A stretch of 64,000 bases of DNA, taken from contig NC_066316.1 in NCBI RefSeq assembly GCF_022539315.1, positions 35,775,245 through 35,839,244 on the forward strand, read 5' to 3'. Position numbers and translations under genes: made by a program. The notes under the pieces are model-generated. The model was not told where the DNA came from. It worked only from the letters and a program-made list of their open reading frames with translations, and made no database searches. This DNA comes from Serinus canaria. Lineage: Eukaryota; Chordata; Aves; Passeriformes; Fringillidae. Positions 56,193-64,000 of the stretch are shown here, piece by piece (the first letter of the stretch is position 1; every line of letters begins with the position of its first letter).

Positions 56193-57959
56193 CCTAGTTT
56201 ACTTGACAACATGCCTTTCAAGATTACTATTTTAGATCTCCAAAATCTAGAAGTTACTATTCAGTAACTGTGAAAGAATTATATATGTGTCATATGTAGT
56301 ATTTTGTAGTGTGCCTTTTTAACTGCTTCTACTGAGAACATTGTCATTTGTCGTTTGGAAGGGAACAATGACAGAAGAAAGGATTTCCCACTGAAAGCAA
56401 TTCTGATCAAAGGATTCTACATCCTTCTATTCTGAAGCCTGTTACCACCTAAAATTACAGTTTGACTTGCCAAATCCTTTTTTTTTTTTTTTCTCATCTG
56501 ATTTATCAAGGACTTTTTCCAAAATCAGTATATGTCTTTGAGCAATCCATTTTATTTTCTGAGGCACTGTCACCATTGTAAAAGCAGTCTGATCAAAGGA
56601 ACTCGTCTCTCCCCATCAGACTTTCTAGAAAGAAAAGACCTGCTTTCAAACAAATGAAAAATCTGAAAAATTCTGAAAGATACAAGCAGCTGAAACCTAT
56701 AGGTTCGAAAGGAAACATGAGAAAAATTCCTATGCCTACCACGCTTCATGGAGTGGAGGTTTTGATATATTCTTATCATTGTACTAATTACATAACAAAT
56801 TATTCTTAGCCAAGCCTTAGCTTGTGTTCCCTATGCCATTTCATAGTCAAAATTCATTTCAAGAGTGACTACATAGTCTAGATCACAGAAACACAGAATG
56901 CCAGCTGTTATAGAAAGAGGCATTTTATCATGATGAAAAGTGTATCAGCACTGTTTCTGCCAATGTTCCCATTCAAATATAGTTTTAAGCAAGGACTTCA
57001 AATGTAAATGTACCATGAATGATTATGGGGCAGTTTACATCAGTGCTAGTGCAACACTGACTAGGAATGTGTCATATTCCTACTCCAAATGTGCTTTTAG
57101 CTCTCTTCTAGGAGTTTGCTTTGCAATTGTAACAGACCCATTTTCCAAGAGAAGCCTAAATGGATAAAAGACAGAGGGGTGGTTGAGAAGTATTTACAAG
57201 ATGGATAATTACCCAGTGATATTATCTCAGATGCTCTTATGTTGCACAGGAAGTGGAGATATTTCCCTTGTAAGGACTGTGAAGCTGGGGGTGAGGCGGG
57301 GGTGTCTGCTTTTAACAGTAGAAGGAAGGACTGGTAGGAACAGCAGGTTCCTCAGATGCACAACAACAGTTTGTAAATAGAAAAACCTAAAGTAACAGTG
57401 AACAGCTTCCTGAGAAGGGAGGGGACAGGAAGTGGGCATTGTGAAAATCACCATAGGAAAGAACCTCGTGCAAGAGGACAATGAGAGCAAAAAAACAAGA
57501 AAGCAACAGACCATGAAAGCTGGGCCAGCTGAAAATCTCCCATCCCAGCTGGTCACTGGGTGTTACTGAAGGAAAACGCTGCATGCTAAGGACTCTTGTC
57601 AGTGCCTTCACCCTTTTCTTCCAGGTAAGGAAGAAACTGCCAACAGACGCATGTGTGCAGCAGAGGTCTGTGTTTTGAGGGTGTGCAAACCTGGGGGATT
57701 GTCCATGCATTGTATCAGAGCTGGATGTTATTGTATTGGAATAACAGCTTGGAACTGTTAAGAGCTCCTGTTACTGTTCCCCATACAAAGAGTGCTTGGA
57801 AGAATTGTAGATGAAGCAGGAGCATCTCCCAAGCAAACCCATGCTTCACATCATCCCACTGAAAGCTCAGCCTAGTTTCTCAATTTTTGGCTAGAACATT
57901 TCTATACTTTATGTCCTGAGCACCAGGAAACAGAACACTACCATCAGTGCGGTGCACAC

Positions 57960-58080
57960 TTCCCTGTGGAGGGGGACCCACAAAGATCAAGTCCAACTCC
58001 TGGCCCTGCACAGGACACCCAAGACTCACACCACGTGCCTGACAGCATTTTCCAAACACTTCTTGAAGAGCTGACTGCTT
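57960..58080 (-). mobile_element. CR1 LINE fragment
   Basis: GGGGGACCCACAAAGATCAA, CAACTCCTGGCCCTGCAC, ACTCACACCACGTGCCTGAC and AAACACTTCTTGAAGAGCT are the same blocks, in the same order, as the CR1 at 2478. The two copies belong to one subfamily. The 3' octamers are missing here. Confidence 0.75.
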
Positions 58081-58231
58081 TTGTGATTCTGCCTCTTCCA
58101 TTTACAGGTGGTGCTGAGGGAGCACATCACCAGCCCTTACACAAAGAGTTGATGATCAGGAGAGGACAGTTACCAACAGGAGCCCACAAATCACTGCTCA
58201 ATGGTATTAGGACCACTTAGAGTACAAATTA

Positions 58232-58253
58232 ATATCTAAATTAATTTAGATAT
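58232..58253. repeat. Perfect 22-bp palindrome without loop
   Basis: ATATCTAAATT followed by its exact complement AATTTAGATAT. A/T-rich, intergenic. Confidence 0.95.
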
Positions 58254-59446
58254 GGAAACAGTAGCAGTTCCACTAGCGGTGGAACTAGCAGAAGTTCCTT
58301 TTGTAGTGTTATGGCTGACAAGCTTTGTCAGGAGCAAGCAAAAACTGGAGGACATTCTTCAGCTTCCATGGGCTCTGGACTGACAGTGCCAATTGATAAC
58401 AGAGAAGGGCAGAGAATCACCTGGCTGTCACAGTGGTTGTGGCACATAGCACAATTTCATGTTACACCTAGTAAAACCTTCATCTTAATCTAGGAGAGGT
58501 AACACTACACACAAGGAAAGAAAGGGTAATAAGGAAAGCAAGGGAGAAGGAAGCTTAAAAAAGAAGCATAAAGAGAAAAGGAATCCAACCTGTTATATGC
58601 AACAAGAAAAAATACATTTAAGGAATTTTAAAAGACAAGCTGAAGAGAAAAAAAACGCTACTAAAGAAAGGTAGTACATCCAGAAGGAAATACTTGTAAA
58701 ATGTTTTTACTTACTAAACCATCTGGATTACTACTCAGAAGTTCTTATATTTTAATTTAATTGAAAGGGAAATGCTTTAAGAAGATGAAAGCTTTTCCTA
58801 TAAGTGATAGAAAATAATATCAGATAATTAAAAATTATGTTTTATAATAAAATGTTCCTCCTAGCAGCCTCTTCTAACTGTTGGTGATGGACTGTGGGAC
58901 AATGGTTTACCAATAACTTGAATATACCCTGATGTGACCCATTTTTAAAGTATATAATCACAACATGTATTTTTCTCTGTGCAGTAAAATTTATCCTCTG
59001 CTGCATTTGTTAACTTTATTGAAGGATTAGTTTATTGAAGGATCACTCCAGAAACTAGTCTTACTACTGAAGTTTATGTAAACAATTTGAGAGGTACAAA
59101 TGGGTATCACAAGTACCAATATAGTTTTATGTTAAAAGTCAGGTAGGGTACTTCTTCCAGTCCAGGTAGCAGTTATAATCTGCATTAATATTTTTGAAGT
59201 CACTGTTTGTAAAATAACAATAGAATACTCTAAGGATATGTGGAGCAGTGAAGGCTTCATAAAACATTGGACATTTGCTGGGATAATCGGAGCCCAATTC
59301 CTCATGGCTACCTATTAAAAATATTACGAATTGGAGACCCCAGTCCTTACTGCCCCTCAGCTGCACTGACAAGGCAGTGTCACGGGCGCAGAGGAGGATC
59401 CTCACTGATATAATGCCTTTGTCCCCCCACTTTCTTTGTTTTACTG

Positions 59447-59515
59447 TAAAAAAAAATCAAAACCAAAGCAAAACCAAGCAAACAAAACCAAAACAATCCC
59501 CCAAACCTCAGTATT
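59447..59515. repeat. A/C-rich low-complexity tract
   Basis: AAAACCAAAGCAAAACC-like units; same character as the tracts at 6418 and 11668. Confidence 0.7.
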
Positions 59516-60212
59516 TTGCACGCATTTATAACCGCCTGGCGGACTTTTCGAAGAATTAGATGACAAAGGGGGAGGAGGAGAACGTGTTTCCTGACCTGGC
59601 CCACACGTGCTCCAACTCACAAAGGCCCCGTCTGCCTTCAAGGCCTTAATGGCTGCAGCCCCTCATCTCTCCTGTTGTGGTTGAATCTCTCACGTCAGCG
59701 GCTCAAACTGCTTTTTCCCTTCCCCCTTCTGTACCGGCCCTTCTCCCCTTTTCAGTTCTGCCTCGTTAGCTATTTTGAGCCACGCTTGATGTCTCCATGG
59801 CAGCAGCCCATTCACCAGATAATAAAAAAAATAAAAATTAAAGGGGTGGGGAAGTATTAAGCTGAGAAGAACCGGAGACTTCCACACAGCTATACTCCCA
59901 CGACCCTCGCTCCTTGCCACGCTGCCACGGGCGTCATGGCACGGGCAGGGAGGCGTAGGGAAGGATCCTAGTTCGGAAACACGGAGGCCCAGCGCAGCAA
60001 AATCCATGCTCCCAAAGATGCCTTTGGGAAACGGTTCTCCGTCCCTCGAGCCCTCAGCATGCCAGCTACTCCCGGCGGCCGTGCCGAGCGCGGGCACCGG
60101 AGAGGGGGGCGCTCCCGCGGCTCCGCCCGGGGGTCTCCGGGCTCCCCCGCCCCGCTCCCCTCACCTGACCCGCGCCCGGAATCTGCCCCGCCACCACGGA
60201 GACACGGCCCGG

Positions 60213-60397
60213 CCAATCAGCGCGCACGGCACCCATCACCACGGCAACGCGCCGGCCAATCCGCGGCGGGCTCTCCCGCCTGGCCCCGCCCCCTACCCCT
60301 TCCCCCGCGGGGCGGTGCAACACTTGTCAAAGGAGTGGGCGGGGCCGGCGGAGGGCGAGCGGCCAATCACGGTGAGGCTTTTGCTTTGGTGCCCAAT
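60213..60397 (+). promoter_or_regulatory. MEMO1: Array of four CCAAT boxes (NF-Y)
   Basis: CCAAT at 60213-60217, 60256-60260, 60363-60367 and 60393-60397. The first three read GGCCAATC, close to the NF-Y consensus. Spacings 43, 107 and 30 bp. Confidence 0.65.
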
Positions 60398-60731
60398 GGG
60401 GGCGCGGCGCCCGCGCGGTCCTTAGTCCACGGGAGCCGAGTGGGGCCAAACCCAGCTGCGGCCGCGGCCTCCTTCTCTCTGCGCCCCCCCACCCGCAGGC
60501 GCGGAGTTGGCGGCGGCGGCTTCGAGCTCTGTCCCCGCGTCCCCCCCCCGCGACCCCGCCCGGCCCCGCGCCCCCGGCCCGCGCCGCCCCGGCAGCGCCG
60601 CCTCCGCCCGCGGGGCCCGGGCCGTGCCGGGGGAGGAGGAGGGGGAGCAGCGCCGCCGCCGCCGCCGCCGCCGCGGGCGGGCCCGTCCCCCAGCGCCCCC
60701 CCCGAACACCATAGGCGGCTCCGGCTCCAAG

Positions 60732-60792
60732 ATGTCCAACCGGGTGCTCTGCCGGGAGGCCAGCCACGCCGGCAGCTGGTACACGGCCTCAG
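60732..60792 (+). CDS. MEMO1: MEMO1 first coding exon (partial gene)
   Basis: ATG in context AAG ATG T (A at -3), then 20 codons MSNRVLCREASHAGSWYTAS plus the first base of a glycine codon, followed by donor GTACCG. This is the amino terminus of MEMO1, a dioxygenase-fold protein of about 297 residues with roles in ErbB2-linked cell motility and copper/redox biology; residue 6 is Leu where the human form has Val. The next exon (GPQLNAQLEGW-like) was sought up to 64000 and not found. Downstream of and in the same direction as DPY30, as in mammals. Confidence 0.95.
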
Positions 60793-62242
60793 GTACCGCC
60801 GCCGGGAGCGGGGAGCGGGCGGCGGGGGCTGAATCAGCACTTTGGTGCCGCCGGGGCCGGTACCGGGCGCGGGGAGGGGCCGTCGGCTCCGCCCCCGCCG
60901 GCACATGGCGGGCGGGGGGGGTTGGGGGCTGCCGGGCCCGGCCGCCGGCGGGGAGCGGGCAGAGCTGGGCAGGGAGTGCCGCCGAGCACCCCGAACGCAC
61001 CTGCCGGCTGCCGCTGCCTCTCTCCTCCGGCCCGGGTACTTGCAGCGGCGCCGCTCGGCGGAAACCGGCGTTTGGCCGTCGCCGGGGATGGATCGGGCCC
61101 CGGCTGCGCCTCGTGTGCCCGCCCTGCCCGGCAGCCGCGCCTCGCCGCTGCTCCTCCGTGTGTCACGGCAGCGGGGCTGAAGCCAGCCCGGGGCTGTGAT
61201 CGCACCGAGTGCTGCTCTCCGTCAGAGCACACGGACGGATTTCAGTATTTTCAACTGCTCCTGGGTTTTTTTGTTTTGTTAATTCCGTGAGAAAATACCC
61301 GTCCGTCTCGGGTTAGAAGGCAGGGGGAAAGGTGTGAAAATAGGGAGTTTTATTTTACTTTTTGTCGAGGTATGAAAATAGGGAGATCTATTTCTCTTTC
61401 TATAGTGCAAGAAAGCCTTCTGTTTTTCCTTTCCTTGCGCTTTCTTTAGAAGGAGTGAAAAGTTACTAAGCAATAGCGCAGAGTGGCTCTGTCCATTTAA
61501 ACATGTGGTACTTGCAGAAGAAGAATAGAAGAAAAACGTGGTGCATTGGAGGGCGAGCTACCGCTCCCCTCGCCGACGCCAAAAAAGAGGCAGAAACACG
61601 TAATAATGGCTTGATTGCACATATGTTTGGAGATAAGTTTTGTTCGGTTTTGGGGCAGAACCGCTTTTGTGGAAAGGATGCACGTTTGTCTTTTCAGAGC
61701 TGTTAATAAGATTTGTAAGGGATGTTCTTTTACTGGCCCCGGGAGTAAAGATGATTACAAAACTGCAGGTGAACGAGCTTAGATGAACAAGAGGCTGTTG
61801 TAATAAGCAGTTCAGAGGGATGGGAGGTACAATTGAAAATAAACCAAACCAAACAATGAAGTGTTGCGTTCAGGATCATTAACATCTGAGAAGAATGGGA
61901 TGTGAAAAGTCATACACTTCTCTTGGCTAAAATAGATGTGGCTTCCCCTCTTCTCCATAATTGATGAACGTGGTATGAAGCAAAAAATGAAAGGGAAGAA
62001 AGAAATACAGGGAAGAGAGTAACACAGGAAAATGTGGATTGTGTGATAAGTAGCTGGGCTTCAAATGGTTGGGTAGGCATTTTCGAGACAATAGAGGATG
62101 ATTGTTTTCTTCTGAGCTTAGTATTCCAAACATAATTCTTGTGTCTATAACAAAACTGGCCTCAAATCTTTGTGCAGCTTGCAACTGCATTTTTTTCCAA
62201 TGATCTAGAAAGGTAGGTAGTACTCCATTTACAGAAAATATA

Positions 62243-62296
62243 CAAAATCATTACAAAGGTATAGATGTAACCATCTATACCTTTGACATGATTTTG
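62243..62296. repeat. 25-bp inverted repeat, two mismatches, 4-nt loop
   Basis: Left arm 62243-62267, loop TAAC, right arm 62272-62296. The inner 14 bp (AAAGGTATAGATG core) and outer 9 bp (CAAAATCAT) pair perfectly; two adjacent positions do not. Confidence 0.93.
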
Positions 62297-62978
62297 ACCA
62301 TCTGTAACCATGTGCAAAGACATCAAAGCGTCAGAGCTTTGTGGTAATCGCCTTGGTCCTACAATTTATATTTTCATTTATGAGCAAGGCAGAAAACTTC
62401 TCTGCGATGTGGAATGGCTACATGACCTTACACACAAATTTTGTCGTTTGTTTGGTATTGGACTTCATATCAAGGAGTTACTGGATACATGGAAATAAGA
62501 ATTTTAATTTTTTAAAAATAATTTAGGATGTGTTTGACTGTTTTCTTCTCTGTGAAAATTCAGTGCATAATTTAGTTAGACTACACTGTGGTAAGTGTGT
62601 GTGACTAGTTTGGCCAGTACGAGTTGTTTGTAGTAGGACATCTAAAAGCATGTTACTCCCATTGCTTTTGGGCAGCCCTCTGGCAGTTGCTTATTGAGGA
62701 GATGTGGGATGGTTGCCCAGACACACTGCATAAAAAAAACCACCCAAACTGAATCATGTTGTAATAATGAATTATGACAGCTGTGCTTGTGACAAGTTAA
62801 ATTGTTACAGTGTGTATGGTGGGGGTAAGTGGTTGATGTTGCATAATCTGGGGATTTTGGAAATGTTTTTCCTTAAATGAGCAAGGAGTATTATGTGTCT
62901 TACTATAGAACTCTCCTACTGTTTGCACTGGGTATGTGAGAGCAGGAATTGTGTCTGTTCAGCGAGACAATGACTACC

Positions 62979-63010
62979 TATTATTTATTGCTTGAAAGCA
63001 ATAAATAATA
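62979..63010. repeat. Perfect 15-bp inverted repeat, 2-nt spacer
   Basis: TATTATTTATTGCTT, spacer GA, then the exact complement. A/T-rich, followed by further AAAT units. Confidence 0.93.
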
Positions 63011-63542
63011 AATAAATAATTTTGTGTGCCATTTAGGAAGGTCCATCAAAACTTGAGAGAAAAAAATGGTGACCAAGAGGCTGTGTGTTCATCATAGATT
63101 TAACTTAAAATCTTCCTGTATTTCAGGCCAGACTCACATGTCAGCTGCTACCTTAAACTTGTAACATAGTCTCCTCAATTGTACAACTTGAAGAAAGTGG
63201 ATTTTACCATGTGTTTTCAGCCTGCATAGCTTCAAGGCTGTAGCTGAGGCAGGGATTAGTTTGAATTGTGATAGTTCTTCAGTGTGTTCCCATGGTTCTC
63301 TGGGAATTGTCTTTTCAAATCCTCCTACCTCCTCTGTTCTTGGCACTCCTGTCTCGGCCCAGAAGCGATTTGCTGTGTTATATATAAACCGGTTAGCATT
63401 TGAGCTTCCTCTTTCCTCCAGACCGCTCTCTTTCCACAGAGCTGAGTTTGACTACACAGGGTGAGTGGATGCCCTGCCCCTCATCCTGCTCTGTAGTTAA
63501 GATGATCCATCTGAAAGGGTAATGAGAAATGTGCTTTTTTAC

Positions 63543-63544
63543 TT

Positions 63545-63567
<23 letters not shown>
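63543..63567. repeat. T25 homopolymer run
   Basis: About 25 T followed directly by ACAG, which resembles a 3' splice site but no MEMO1-like exon follows. Could also be the reverse-oriented tail of an unrecognised retroposon. Confidence 0.85.
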
Positions 63568-63575
<8 letters not shown>

Positions 63576-64000
63576 GTTAAAAATCTTTCAATCTGAAAGC
63601 ATTTTTAAAAGGGTTGAGTGAGGATAAGGTTTTTAAGTGGTAGTTTATCCTGAGGTGCCTGGTACCTAGGGCTAAAAAGTCAAGACACCATCCAGGATGA
63701 TGTATGGCATCCTGTGCTTGGGAGGGGGTTTACTGCAAAGGTGAAGCATCTATTGCTATTAAAAAAAAAAATCTCTAAAATCTGGCTGTAGAAGTCAGCT
63801 CCGGGAAAGAAGGACCAAAGCCAGCTGAGAGGGAAGACAAAGAATGGATACACAATACAGCAATACAGTCTTTTTTCTTTTTTTGTGGTCAGAGGATATT
63901 CTTAAACTGGCTTAGCTGTCTCCTGCACTCCAGGAGTGGCAGCAATATCACAAGTGAAGCCACAACCATGAAGGAGCTGCTACTCTTCATGGATGGTCAA

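Larger units (their letters stand above)
54231..60050. other. DPY30-MEMO1 intergenic region
   Basis: No gene recognised. Holds a 33-bp hairpin (56119-56192), a CR1 fragment (57960-58080), a palindrome (58232-58253), a T-run near 56478-56492, an A/C-rich tract (59447-59515) and, on the right, the beginning of the MEMO1 CpG island. A G/A-rich stretch at 57250-57700 with overlapping ORFs was not identified. Confidence 0.6.
60050..61200 (+). promoter_or_regulatory. MEMO1: CpG-island promoter of MEMO1
   Basis: Extremely GC/CpG-rich block around the MEMO1 start. It carries four same-strand CCAAT boxes (60213, 60256, 60363, 60393) and GC boxes such as GGGCGGGGC near 60339. A run of CCG units at 60656-60675 falls in the probable 5' UTR. 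Long ORFs on both strands here (up to 257 codons) are proline/arginine/glycine-rich chance frames. Confidence 0.8.
60793..64000. other. MEMO1 intron 1 (partial)
   Basis: CpG-island tail to about 61200, then A/T-rich sequence with two hairpins (62243-62296 and 62979-63010), a repeated GTRTGAAAATAGGGAG motif about 40 bp apart near 61335 and 61372, and a T25 run at 63543-63567. No second MEMO1 exon or other gene recognised. Confidence 0.65.

Noticed and set aside
56700..56715. GGTTCGAAAG resembling a tRNA T-loop
   Set aside because: No acceptor stem, D-arm or anticodon arm could be fitted around it.
57227..57710. Overlapping 107-109 codon minus-strand ORFs
   Set aside because: No domain or splice context; two overlapping frames are open at once. 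Unidentified A/G-rich sequence is the simpler description.
60059..60832. 257-codon ORF over the MEMO1 start
   Set aside because: Arg/Pro/Gly-rich translation of a CpG island in the wrong frame for MEMO1; several other frames on both strands are equally open.
63543..63600. T25-ACAG as a 3' splice site for MEMO1 exon 2
   Set aside because: The following sequence does not encode the expected MEMO1 residues after TASG.

Overview
This is nuclear DNA from a bird, most likely a songbird. Evidence: intron-rich vertebrate genes with GT-AG introns, CpG-island promoters, several CR1 retrotransposon 3' ends carrying the ATTCTRTG-type tail (or its complement), and retroviral LTR fragments of a type abundant in passerines. 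The songbird assignment rests on remembered repeat families and is less certain than 'bird'. There are no prokaryotic, phage or CRISPR features and no novel operon-like system.

Layout: four genes in the order known from the mammalian 2p22 neighbourhood. SLC30A6 (zinc transporter ZnT6) is on the minus strand; only its first three exons lie inside (ATG at 3812, exon 3 ends at 568). SPAST (spastin, microtubule-severing AAA ATPase) is complete on the minus strand, 45997 to 12997. All 17 coding exons could be joined in frame to give 612 residues (human 616). DPY30 (core subunit of SET1/MLL histone methyltransferase complexes) is complete on the plus strand, 49181 to 54063, 99 residues, with a non-coding first exon near 48.6 kb and an AATAAA at 54201. 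MEMO1 starts on the plus strand at 60732; only its first coding exon is inside.

SPAST and DPY30 are head to head across about 2.6 kb that holds a CR1 copy and the 3' end of an old retrovirus. SPAST's 3' end points at the SLC30A6 promoter across about 9 kb without recognisable genes, part of which must be SPAST 3' UTR. Each gene starts in its own CpG island (about 3.1-4.1, 45.3-46.3, 48.4-48.9 and 60.0-61.2 kb). The four genes do unrelated jobs: Golgi zinc transport, microtubule severing, H3K4 methylation, and redox/motility signalling.

The less ordinary content is structural. A series of long, perfect or near-perfect inverted repeats with tiny loops is concentrated in the DPY30-MEMO1 segment; the best has 37-bp perfect arms and a 3-nt loop in DPY30 intron 4. 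There is also a strong-context upstream ATG opening a long ORF over SPAST exon 1, a tandem NAGNAG acceptor at SPAST exon 2, and a CCAAT-box array in front of MEMO1. Most other ORFs of 60-200 codons are chance frames in CpG islands, repeats or introns.
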